From NCBI GenBank assembly GCA_022822685.1, contig JAJEAQ010000325.1:1-18971 (forward strand): a stretch of DNA of 18,971 nt, in the 5' to 3' direction. Both the position numbers and the translations under genes were made by a program. Origin of the DNA: Trichodesmium sp. jk18x7bins.61 (GTDB lineage: Bacteria > Cyanobacteriota > Cyanobacteriia > Cyanobacteriales > Microcoleaceae). The number at the start of each line of letters is the position of its first letter. Position 1 is the first letter of the stretch. Of this stretch, positions 7,950 to 15,810 are shown piece by piece. The notes below the pieces were generated by a model. It saw nothing but the letters and a program-made list of their open reading frames with translations, made no database searches and was not told where the DNA came from.

Positions 7950-9341
7950 ATGCACAAAAAATTGTTGAAATTAATATTTTTTCTGGTCAGCTTATTTTTA
8001 GTAACTTGTACTACGCAACCTGAGCAATTAAACTCTCAAAAAGCACCTTTACCACGAGTAACTCCATTAACAATTTTCTGGACAAAAGGTTTTTATCCAG
8101 AAGAAGATGAAGCCATTCAAGAAATAGTTAATACTTGGGAAAAAGAAACTGGTCATCATGCTGAATTAATTTTCTTGAGTGATGATGAAAACTTACAAAT
8201 GACTCAAGAAGCACTGGAGGCAGAAAACCCTCCAGATATTGTTTACAACCGCAGATTAGAATTTTCTTTGATTCCCCGTCTGGCTTGGGAAGGTAAACTC
8301 GCAGATGTTTCTGATGTGATTGAACCCGTAAAATCTCTCTATAGTCAAACCGCTATAGAATCAGCTAATCTCTATAATAGTGTAACTAAACAACGCAGTT
8401 ATTATGCAGTTCCAATTCAGCAGCAAACTCTACACATTCATTACTGGCAAGATTTGCTCAAAGACATTAATTTAAAAGAGTCTGATATCCCTGATGAATG
8501 GGATAAATTTTGGCAGTTTTGGCCAAATGCTCAAAATCTAATTCGTAAAAAAAATAAATCACAAATTTATGGTATTGGCTTGGGTTTATCTCCCGCTTCT
8601 CACGATACATTTTATGAGTTTGAACAAGCATTACAAGCTTATGATTTTCAGTTATTAGATGAAAATGGTATATTTTTGGCAGATCGCCCTGAAGTCCGCC
8701 AAGGAATAATTACAGTATTAAATTGGATTACTGATTTTTATAAGAAAGGATATATACCACCAGATGCGGTTGAATGGTTGGATGTAGATAATAATGTCAA
8801 ATTCCTGAATCGTAACTTGTTAATGGTAGTTAATCCTAGTTTATCGATTCCCGCTTCTCAACGACTAGATACAGAACTTTATTCTAATCAAATTAAAACT
8901 ATTGAATTTCCCAATGAACCAGATGGAGAACCAATTCAACACCTTGTATCTATTAAACAAATACTTACTTTTGCATCATCGCCTCATTTGCATGAAGCTA
9001 AGAATTTTTTATCATTTTTAACTCAGCCAGAAAACTTAGGAAAATATCTTAAACTTTCAGCAGGAAGATATTTTCCAGTCATGCCACAATTACTATCAGA
9101 TGAATTTTGGCAAGATCAAAGCGATCCTCATATTTCTGTGGCAGTTAAACAATTTCAAGAAGGTGCAACTCGACCATTTAATTATGTAGTGAATCCTGCT
9201 TACTCTGAAATATTATCACAAAACATTTGGGGTAAAACAATTAGAAGAGTAATTATTGATGGATTATCGATAGAAGATGCTACTGATGAAGCAATTACCA
9301 AAATACAAGAAATATTTGCTAAATGGCCAGCCAGTAACTAA
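7950..9341 (+). CDS. Extracellular solute-binding lipoprotein (family 1, sugar type)
   Basis: The 463-residue protein starts with a lipoprotein signal peptide: charged MHKKLLK, a hydrophobic core, and a lipobox LVTC with the modified Cys20 (Thr at -1 is acceptable but uncommon). The mature part resembles family 1 solute-binding proteins of ABC importers. Features are an early TIFWTKGFYPEEDEA segment, the NPPDIVYN motif, and a C-terminal FLSFLTQPENLGKY region. No permease or ATPase gene is nearby. It is instead followed 111 bp later by a sensor kinase, so it may sense or present a ligand to the kinase rather than serve transport; this is an inference. The last residues (KWPASN) appear to come from a frameshift. 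A CCAG duplication at 9327-9334 ends the protein early, and the old frame would have run to 9414. Confidence 0.82.
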   Translation: MHKKLLKLIFFLVSLFLVTCTTQPEQLNSQKAPLPRVTPLTIFWTKGFYPEEDEAIQEIVNTWEKETGHHAELIFLSDDENLQMTQEALEAENPPDIVYNRRLEFSLIPRLAWEGKLADVSDVIEPVKSLYSQTAIESANLYNSVTKQRSYYAVPIQQQTLHIHYWQDLLKDINLKESDIPDEWDKFWQFWPNAQNLIRKKNKSQIYGIGLGLSPASHDTFYEFEQALQAYDFQLLDENGIFLADRPEVRQGIITVLNWITDFYKKGYIPPDAVEWLDVDNNVKFLNRNLLMVVNPSLSIPASQRLDTELYSNQIKTIEFPNEPDGEPIQHLVSIKQILTFASSPHLHEAKNFLSFLTQPENLGKYLKLSAGRYFPVMPQLLSDEFWQDQSDPHISVAVKQFQEGATRPFNYVVNPAYSEILSQNIWGKTIRRVIIDGLSIEDATDEAITKIQEIFAKWPASN

Positions 9342-9414
9342 GTCAACTGAAGCAACTGATATGGCTATTAAACAAATTCAAGAAATATTTTCTCTATGGA
9401 AAACTCAGATTTAA
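9327..9414 (+). other. Out-of-frame former C-terminus of the binding protein
   Basis: CCAG occurs twice in tandem (9327-9330, 9331-9334). Removing one copy restores an open frame that reads on as KWPVTKSTEATDMAIKQIQE and onward to a TAA at 9412-9414. The added stretch, EATDMAIKQIQEIFSLW, closely mirrors the preceding EDATDEAITKIQEIFAKW. The ancestral protein therefore likely ended in two copies of a short helical repeat and was about 24 residues longer. Confidence 0.55.
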
Positions 9415-9452
9415 AGATGATGTAGTAAAGCAATAAATGAGGATATGAAATC

Positions 9453-11540
9453 ATGTATTTTTGGAAAAAAAGCATCCTAATTCAGATTGTAGGTTCTTTT
9501 TTAATCTTGTCGCTGGTGACAATCTCAATTGTCGGATACACAACTTTTAGTCAAGCACGAGCATCTATAAAGAAATCAGTATTCGTTCGCCTAAGCTTTG
9601 CTTTAAAACTTAAAGAAGATGAGCTAAATCGCTGGATATTAGATCAACGTAAAATTATTTTAGGGATTTCCAAGTTACCCAAAGCAACTAACCAAGCCAA
9701 AATATTACTCATAACTGACAAATCTCGACCACAATATGAATTAGCTCAAACTTCATTGCAAGATATTTTCAGAGCTTTTGTTGCTCATTTAACCAGCTTA
9801 AAAGAAATTTTTATTTTGACAAGAAGTGGTAAAGTTTTAGTTTCTAGTAATCCTAGTCAAGTAGGTAAATATAAACCTATAGTTCAATATAGCAAAGTCA
9901 CAAAATCTCCCACAGATAATATGATATCCAATTTATACCGTTCCCCAGAAACAGGTCAACCTATGATGACCTTTGCTACTCCTATTCTGAATGAAGATGG
10001 TAAACAACTAGGAATGTTAGCTGCTCATATTAATCTGGAAATAATTGATACTATTATTAGAGAAAAAGCTGGCTTAGGAGAGACATTTGAAACCTACCTA
10101 GTGGGAAATGTTGGTAGTAGCTTGTCTAGAAGAAATGTCTTTGTTTCAGCTACAAAATTTGGTTCCGAAGAATTTCCTAATGGTGTTGAAAGTGAAGCTA
10201 TTAATGCTGCCATTAGTGGTAAGAGTGGTAAAGGATTGTATAAAAATTACAGAGGTATGCCAGTTATTGGCGTTTATCGATGGCTAAAGTATCATGATTT
10301 AGCAATATTAGCAGAAATACATCAGACAGAAGCTTTTGCACCTGCCCGCAGGTTAGCAATTTCAATTTTTTTCGTAGGTTTGATGTTAGCTATAATTATG
10401 GCAGTTGGTATGTTTTTATTAGGTCGTACAATTATTTTACGACCAATTCTCGCGATCGCTGAGACAGCTAAATTAGTCAGTGGAGGAGATCTAAATCAGA
10501 CAGTGCCAGTATTAACTCACAACGAAATTGGTTTACTGGCTCAAACGTTTAATCAAATGATTCAACAATTACAATTAACATATCAGCGACTAGCTGATTA
10601 CAGTCATATTTTAGAAATAAAAGTTGATGAAAGAACTCAAGAATTAACGGAGAAAAATATCTACTTGTCAGAAACTATTTCTCAATTAAAAAAAACTCAG
10701 GCGCAGTTAATTCAGAATGAAAAAATGGTAAGTTTAGGTCAGTTAGTGGCTGGGGTAGCTCATGAAATTAATAACCCTGTTAATTTTATCTATGGTAATA
10801 TTAGACCTGCTAGAGATTATGCAGAAGATTTATTAGATTTACTCAACCTTTATCAGAATTTTTATCCAGAGCCAAAAGCTGAAATTGCAGACATACAAAA
10901 TACAATTGATTTAGATTTTATCAAAAAAGATTTTCCGAATTTGCTTAATTCTATGGAGGAAGGTTCTAGAAGGATTAAAGAAATAGTTTTATCTCTACGT
11001 GATTTTTCCAGTCACGATGAATCAGAACAAAAACAAGTTAACCTTCACGAAGGAATTAATAGCACTTTGCTAATTTTACAAAGTCGCTTCAAGTATCAGC
11101 CAGAATATCCAGAAATTGAAGTAATTAAAGATTACGGTAAATTACCTTTAGTGGAATGTTTAGCAGGTCAAGTGAATCAAGTTTTTATGAATATCTTGGT
11201 TAATGCTATTGATGCTTTAGAGATGTCTTGGGAAGAATTAGATTATAAATTTTGTAATATTAAACCCTACATTAAAATTAAGACGGAAGTTATAGATAAA
11301 GGCTGGATAGCTATCCGTATTATTGATAACGGGCCGGGAATTCCAGAGGAAGTTAAAAACAGAATATTTGACCCATTTTATACAACTAAACCTGTGGGAA
11401 AGGGTACAGGTTTAGGATTATCTCTGAGTTATCAAATAATTGTAGAAAAGCATCAGGGGAATTTTTACTGTAATTCTGTAGTTGCTCAAGGTACAGAATT
11501 TGTGATTGAATTGCCAGTTGTTTATCCTCACCATCCATAA
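9453..11540 (+). CDS. Membrane sensor histidine kinase (Cache-like sensor, HAMP, HisKA, HATPase)
   Basis: This 695-residue kinase has a first membrane helix at about residues 9-30 and an extracytoplasmic sensor (about 35-295) that reads like a Cache-type ligand-binding region. A second membrane helix (301-325) is followed by a HAMP domain (326-378) and a coiled coil (380-425). The dimerisation/phosphoacceptor domain has H-box LVAGVAHEINNPVNFI with His437. The ATP-binding domain has DNGPGIPEEV (G1), FDPFYTTKP (F box) and GKGTGLGLS (G2). There is no attached receiver and no response regulator gene in the window, so the output partner is elsewhere. It follows the solute-binding lipoprotein in the same direction, a pairing that suggests a periplasmic binding protein feeding a kinase. 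The ATG at 9453 has a GAGGA-type site upstream. The gene looks intact. Confidence 0.9.
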   Translation: MYFWKKSILIQIVGSFLILSLVTISIVGYTTFSQARASIKKSVFVRLSFALKLKEDELNRWILDQRKIILGISKLPKATNQAKILLITDKSRPQYELAQTSLQDIFRAFVAHLTSLKEIFILTRSGKVLVSSNPSQVGKYKPIVQYSKVTKSPTDNMISNLYRSPETGQPMMTFATPILNEDGKQLGMLAAHINLEIIDTIIREKAGLGETFETYLVGNVGSSLSRRNVFVSATKFGSEEFPNGVESEAINAAISGKSGKGLYKNYRGMPVIGVYRWLKYHDLAILAEIHQTEAFAPARRLAISIFFVGLMLAIIMAVGMFLLGRTIILRPILAIAETAKLVSGGDLNQTVPVLTHNEIGLLAQTFNQMIQQLQLTYQRLADYSHILEIKVDERTQELTEKNIYLSETISQLKKTQAQLIQNEKMVSLGQLVAGVAHEINNPVNFIYGNIRPARDYAEDLLDLLNLYQNFYPEPKAEIADIQNTIDLDFIKKDFPNLLNSMEEGSRRIKEIVLSLRDFSSHDESEQKQVNLHEGINSTLLILQSRFKYQPEYPEIEVIKDYGKLPLVECLAGQVNQVFMNILVNAIDALEMSWEELDYKFCNIKPYIKIKTEVIDKGWIAIRIIDNGPGIPEEVKNRIFDPFYTTKPVGKGTGLGLSLSYQIIVEKHQGNFYCNSVVAQGTEFVIELPVVYPHHP

Positions 11541-11759
11541 TTAAATTTAGTAGTCAGTAGTCAAGTTTCCTCCTTACAGAAATTTAGTTAGTAGTAGAAG
11601 GAAGCTTTTTCTCGAGGATTCGCCCCAAAGATTGAATTTTGAGAATTTGAACGCAACGACAGCAGAATTCATATCATGTCCGGTAGCATCCTCTTTGTAA
11701 TTAAACCTTTGAAAATTTATTCGGTGATGGAGGAAATAGTTTTTGATAGATGTCAGGAC

Positions 11760-12152
11760 TTACTCAAACAGCGATCGCTCATTGAGAGTCTCACTTATTT
11801 TCATTCCTTGGTCATGGTTTGAGGAGAAAATTTTCTTCAACCCCTCTGTTATTTTTTCGAGATGGTATCCATGGTGGACTCAGATAGTAATTTTAGGAAT
11901 GTTGACAAGTTTAGATTTAAAGTAGTGGATAAAGTCTTACAACATTTCAATTAATCCCATATCATCAGACATCGATGCTTTGGTGCAATGGACAAAGAAG
12001 GGAAGACCGAGACTATCTATTGCTAAATGTCTTTTGATTCCGTTAGTAGCTTTGTAAAAACAAAACCTCTTTAATCCCAATCTATTCAAGTATTTATACT
12101 CAGCAAAATCAATTGGAATTTTCTGCGATCGCCGACATGAAGCCGGAGCCAC
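11760..12152 (-). pseudogene. DDE transposase remnant (IS5/IS4-like)
   Basis: On the minus strand the reading frame gives RFCFYKATNGIKRHLAIDSLGLPFF and HCTKASMSDDMGLIEML. This resembles cyanobacterial DDE transposases of the IS5/IS4 type around the first catalytic Asp (AIDS). The same frame continues past a stop at 11937-11939 with HYFKSKLVNIPKITI, another stop, then HHGYHLEKITEGLKKI, and ends at a stop at 11760-11762. The second catalytic Asp, expected just before HGYH, is lost. The N-terminal third and the region beyond the last stop are not recognisable, and I could not find terminal inverted repeats. It is a dead fragment at the edge of the decayed polyketide cluster. The family label is moderately sure. 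Confidence 0.65.
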
Positions 12153-12309
12153 ATGGAAAGCAAATCGCTAATTCCCTCATTTATACTAAATTATGGCTCT
12201 TGACTCCTACAAATACTATACTAGATTCTGAAGTACAGAATGTAGGTTAAAGCATTACTATATAAGCTTTTAATGCTATTTTTAAAGTATTTTTTGCTAA
12301 AATCTAGAG

Positions 12310-12353
12310 AACTGACACAATTATGTCTTTTTAATTTGCTCAAGCCTCTTGCG
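12310..12353 (+). repeat. 44-bp direct repeat, copy 1
   Basis: This 44-nt sequence begins AACTGACACAATTATGTC and ends GCTCAAGCCTCTTGCG. It recurs 97 bp downstream (12407-12450) with a single mismatch. Both copies lie in the 356-bp stretch between the transposase remnant and the desaturase, which otherwise shows no reading frame or promoter I can support. Confidence 0.75.
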
Positions 12354-12406
12354 CATATTTCAAATGTTTGGTTATGAGCAGAGTTTGTATTAAAAATGTG
12401 AGACAT

Positions 12407-12450
12407 AACTGACACAATTATGTCTTTTAAATTTGCTCAAGCCTCTTGCG
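12407..12450 (+). repeat. 44-bp direct repeat, copy 2
   Basis: This is the second copy of the repeat at 12310-12353, differing at one base (A for T after the T-run). It ends about 60 bp before the proposed desaturase start. Its 5' flank (GTGAGACATA) differs from that of copy 1, so the duplication is limited to the 44 nt. Confidence 0.75.
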
Positions 12451-12508
12451 TAAATTGTTCAAGTTTACTAAGATAAATAAAGAACAACTGCTTGAGGATT
12501 CTGTAATC

Positions 12509-13434
12509 ATGTTGATTAATTCCTTAGATTGATCACAGCCTAAGAAACAACTTAATTTTGCTAAAAAAGAAGAACAAGTAATGGTACTATGGGTGATTGT
12601 AATCCCCGCATTAGGTACTATAGCTACCATTATTTGGTCATACTTATATGGAAATTTGTTGACATACAAATATGCTTAGGAATGTATGCACTCACAACTC
12701 TAGGAATAACTGCTGGTTATCATCGTCTATTTGCTCACCGTAGTTTTCAAACCAATAAAACAATTAAAGTATTACTAGGGACTCTAGGTTCTATGGCTGT
12801 TCAAGGACCAATTTTATTTTGGGTAGCTACTCATCGCCGTCATCATCTAGTGAGCGATCGCCCAGAAGACCCTCATTCCCCTGTAAGCCAAGAAAAGACA
12901 TTTCTCAGCAGAGCCAAGGGATTTTGGTGCTCCCACATTGGTTGGATGTTAAACCACGATCCAGAAAACAGGACAAAATATGTACCTGATTTACTACGAG
13001 ATAAATTAGTGTTTCAGTTAAATCAATGGTACTTTTATTGGGTATTTTTAGGTTTATTCATACCTGCAGTATTAGGTGGATTATTAGTTAATTCTTGGCA
13101 AGGAATTGTTTCAGGATTACTATGGGGAGGCTTCGTCCGCATCTTTTTAGTGCATCATATAACTTGGAGCATTAATTCTATTTGTCATCTATTTGGCTCT
13201 CGTCCTTATCATACAGGAGATCAAAGTACCAATAATTGGATTTGTGGTTTATTAGCTTTTGGTGAAGGATGGCATAATAACCATCATGCTTTCCCCAATT
13301 CAGCAAGACATGGTTTGAAATGGTAGCAAGTTGATTTGACTTATTACTTAATTAACCTATTGAGAGAAATAGGATTCGTGTGGGATGTAAAATTACCCAA
13401 TCAAAAAAGGTTTAGTGACAAATTATCAACATAA
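12509..13434 (+). pseudogene. Acyl-lipid/acyl-CoA delta-9-type fatty acid desaturase, broken
   Basis: Membrane di-iron desaturases insert a double bond in acyl chains. All three histidine boxes are present: HRLFAHR, HRRHH and HNNHH, in the delta-9 (DesC-like) arrangement, with hydrophobic segments between them. The longest open part is 12589-13326, but the gene once extended further on both sides. Upstream, the frame ATG 12509 MLINSLD / TGA (12530) / SQPKKQLNFAKKEEQVM / LWVIVIPALGTIATIIW runs to TYKYA. There a missing T near 12676 shifts it into the frame starting LGMYAL. Downstream, TAG at 13324-13326 follows HGLKW, where family members continue WQVD. Beyond it the frame reads QVDLTYYLINLLREIGFVWD and on to a stop at 13434. 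There are two clear lesions, and a third if 12509 is the true start; an ATG at 12581 would avoid that one. It is probably inactive. Confidence 0.8.
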
Positions 13435-13473
13435 AATCTATTTTAACCACACTGCAATCAAAGGAAAATAGCG

Positions 13474-14382
13474 ATGAATTCGACAATGCTAAAAGATGTC
13501 AAACAACTGGGAGCATCTGCAGAAGCCATAGAGCATCATTATGACTTAAGTAATGAATTTTATCAGATGTGGCTATATCCGACAATGACTTATACTTGTG
13601 CCATGTGGGATAAAGCCAAGGAAAATGAAACCTTAGAAGCGGCTCAATTGCGCAAAATAGACTTTCATGCCCAAAATATTCAAGCACAAGGAGAAAAAAG
13701 GGTATTGGATATAGGATGCGGTTGGGGCGGTGCTTTAAAAAGACTTGTTGACTTTCATCAAGTAGAACAAGGTATGGGTTTAACCCTGAGTAAAAAACAA
13801 TTGGAATGGGTAAAGAATTCTTCCGATCCCAAAATTCAGGTAATTTTAGAAAGTTGGGCAGAACACAACCCTCCTGAACGTTATGACGCAATTATTTCAG
13901 TTGAAGCATTTGAAGCATTTGCGAAACCGAAATTATCCCCTGAAGATAGAATTTACGTTGATCGAACCTTTTTTGAGAAGTGTCATCAGTGGTTAAATTC
14001 AGGTTGCTTGATTTCTCTTCAAACAATTGCTTATGGTAATACTAAACCTCAAGATTTAGATGAATTTATCGCTAATGATATTTTCCCAGAATCAGATTTA
14101 CCTCGTTTAGCCGAAATTGCAGAAGCGATCGAGTGCCTTTTTGAAATAGTTACTCTTCAGAATGATCGCTATGATTATGTGCTTACTCTCAAGGAATGGC
14201 GATCGAGATTAAGAAACAATCGAGAAAAAGCGATTGAGTTAGTAGGAGAGGATGAAGTAATTAAGTTTGAACGTTACCTAAGACTTTCAGCTTATATGTT
14301 TGAAAGTGGTAATTGTGATTTGCATCGCATAGCTTTTCGGGGGATTGATAATCCGCGTAAATCTTACATCCCTCTTAAATAG
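13474..14382 (+). CDS. Cyclopropane-fatty-acid-synthase family SAM methyltransferase
   Basis: This intact 302-residue protein resembles CFA/mycolic-acid methyltransferases, which use S-adenosylmethionine to methylate or cyclopropanate unsaturated acyl chains. Visible features are the N-terminal helix HHYDLSNEFYQMWL, Cys42 in YTCAMW (matching the bicarbonate-site Cys of the family), and the SAM-binding motif VLDIGCGWGG (residues 77-86). The Glu of the family's FEHF motif is kept, but the neighbouring His is Ala (EAFEAF). The His expected later in the fold reads Gln (ISLQTIAYG). These changes at the proposed bicarbonate site may mean plain methylation rather than ring formation; this is an inference. 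An AAGGA site lies at 13461-13465. It starts 39 bp after the end of the desaturase remnant and 56 bp before the ACP gene, so the three look co-transcribed. It may have acted on the desaturase product. Confidence 0.85.
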   Translation: MNSTMLKDVKQLGASAEAIEHHYDLSNEFYQMWLYPTMTYTCAMWDKAKENETLEAAQLRKIDFHAQNIQAQGEKRVLDIGCGWGGALKRLVDFHQVEQGMGLTLSKKQLEWVKNSSDPKIQVILESWAEHNPPERYDAIISVEAFEAFAKPKLSPEDRIYVDRTFFEKCHQWLNSGCLISLQTIAYGNTKPQDLDEFIANDIFPESDLPRLAEIAEAIECLFEIVTLQNDRYDYVLTLKEWRSRLRNNREKAIELVGEDEVIKFERYLRLSAYMFESGNCDLHRIAFRGIDNPRKSYIPLK

Positions 14383-14438
14383 GATTTATTCTTTATAAAA
14401 CATATAATTAAACACTAAAAACTAATAGGAGTCAAACA

Positions 14439-14711
14439 ATGGTAAGTCAAATTAACAATCAACTATCTCAGAAAAATGCCAGAGAAATTCAGGAGTGGAT
14501 TATTTCATGGTTGTCTAAAGAACTAAAAATAGACACTCAAGAAATAGATATTGAAGAGCTATTTGTCAACTTGGGATTAAGCTCAAGACAAGCAGTGATT
14601 CTAACTGGTGAATTATAAGATTGGCTAGGATTTGAAACAGAGCCGAGTAGGGCATGGGAATATCCAACAATTCAACAACTTGCTGAACATTTGAGCCAAA
14701 AGAAAGCATAA
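14439..14711 (+). pseudogene. Stand-alone acyl carrier protein with internal stop
   Basis: The ATG at 14439 follows an AGGAG site (14427-14431). The frame encodes a 90-residue ACP: EIQEWIISWLSKELKID, the phosphopantetheine site LGLSSRQAV (second Ser), TGEL, then DWLGFE and a typical ending WEYPTIQQLAEHL. Codon 60 is TAA (14616-14618), exactly where such ACPs usually have an acidic residue (GEL-E-DWLG). One GAA-to-TAA change would explain it. The rest of the frame is undamaged, so the lesion is probably recent. The protein made would lack helices III-IV and probably not fold. Stand-alone ACPs of this type carry acyl chains in hybrid fatty acid/polyketide pathways, which fits the neighbours. 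Confidence 0.85.
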
Positions 14712-14748
14712 CAAAATATTCATGATCTATAGTTTATGGTGAAGGAAA

Positions 14749-15810
14749 ATGGATTTTGTTATCGATATAGATAAATTAGAAACTGAACAGATTAGCGATC
14801 GCACAGTACGCAAAATCATTCGTTATGGATTGGCGAATCTTTTAGCAGAGAAAGAAAAGAATGATGTAGAAACTGATAGGCATCAATTCCTAGAATTTGT
14901 CGAGGAGCTTAAACAAAGTCCGATCGCCATTCAGACTTCAGCAGCTAATGAACAACACTATGAAGTTACCTCAGATTTTTTTGAATTAGTTTTAGGTAAG
15001 AGACTTAAATATAGTTGCTGTTATTATCTCGATGGGGTTTATTCTCTAGATGAAGCAGAAGAAGCTATGTTAGAGCTAGTATGCGATCGCGCTCAAGTAC
15101 AAGATGGTCAAGAAATATTAGATTTAGGTTGTGGATGGGGTTCTTTATCGCTTTATTTAGCAGAAAAATATCCTAATTCTCAAATTACGGGATTATCCAA
15201 TTCTCATAACCAAAGGAAATTTATTAAACAGGGAAAAAATCTAGCGGGATTTGACAATCTTAATATTATTACTGCTGACATTTCCAAGTTTGAGATTGAC
15301 AAACAATTTGACCGAATTATTTCCATTGAAATGTTTGAGCATTTGCGGAATTATGAAAAGCTTTTGCACAAAATTTCATCTGGAATGAAGTCTGATGGTT
15401 TATTGTTTGTTCATATATTTACTCACAAAAATTATGCTTATTACTTTGAAGATCATTGGATAGCAGATAATTTCTTTACAGGAGGAATCATGCCTTCAGA
15501 TAGTCTGCTGTTATATTTTGCTAAAGATGTAAGTGTTCAAAAACATTGGCGAGTTAGTGGTGAACACTATCAAAAAACCAGTGAAGCTTGGTTAAAAAAA
15601 TTAGACGATAAGAAAGCAAAAGTTTTAGAAATCTTCTCTAATATTTATGGCGAAGAAAAAGCCTTGAGAATGTTTCTGATGTGGCGTTTGTTTTTTATAG
15701 TGACAGCAGAATCTTTTGGTTTTAAAGATGGTCAAGAATGGCTGGTTTCTCATTATTTGTTTGAAAAAAAAATCTTAATAGGAGTTAATTACAGTGATAG
15801 CTGCAACTAA
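14749..15810 (+). CDS. CFA/coclaurine N-methyltransferase-like SAM methyltransferase
   Basis: This intact 353-residue methyltransferase belongs to the CFA superfamily. Its C-terminal half resembles the plant coclaurine N-methyltransferase-like branch: FVHIFTHK, the DHWIADNFFTGGIMPS stretch, and a final MWRLFFIVTAESFG...EWLVSHYLF. The SAM motif ILDLGCGWGS is at residues 123-132, after YSCCYYLDG, and EMFEHL follows. The N-terminal ~65 residues are helical and without a motif I know. A GAAGGAA purine-rich site lies directly before the ATG. The gene begins 37 bp after the ACP, and its last codons overlap the next gene by 17 nt, which strongly suggests an operon. Its acceptor (an acyl chain, amine or polyketide) cannot be told. 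It differs clearly from the first methyltransferase, so it is not a recent duplicate. Confidence 0.83.
   Translation: MDFVIDIDKLETEQISDRTVRKIIRYGLANLLAEKEKNDVETDRHQFLEFVEELKQSPIAIQTSAANEQHYEVTSDFFELVLGKRLKYSCCYYLDGVYSLDEAEEAMLELVCDRAQVQDGQEILDLGCGWGSLSLYLAEKYPNSQITGLSNSHNQRKFIKQGKNLAGFDNLNIITADISKFEIDKQFDRIISIEMFEHLRNYEKLLHKISSGMKSDGLLFVHIFTHKNYAYYFEDHWIADNFFTGGIMPSDSLLLYFAKDVSVQKHWRVSGEHYQKTSEAWLKKLDDKKAKVLEIFSNIYGEEKALRMFLMWRLFFIVTAESFGFKDGQEWLVSHYLFEKKILIGVNYSDSCN

Noticed and set aside
11541..11640. A possible terminator after the histidine kinase gene (TTTCCTCC ... AAGGAAGC then T-run).
   Set aside because: The arms pair poorly and the T-run is short.
4212..11684. A 14-nt inverted match: ACCGGACATGATAT (4212-4225) and its complement at 11671-11684.
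   Set aside because: One or so 14-mer match is expected by chance on both strands of a window this size, and the match does not extend.
12230..12290. Small palindromes around ATTCTGAAGTACAGAAT and TTAAAGCATT...AATGCT.
   Set aside because: Stems are short and AT-rich, of a kind common by chance in this sequence.
13499..13891. A 130-codon frame antisense to the first methyltransferase.
   Set aside because: The sense frame has clear CFA-family motifs; the antisense product resembles nothing.
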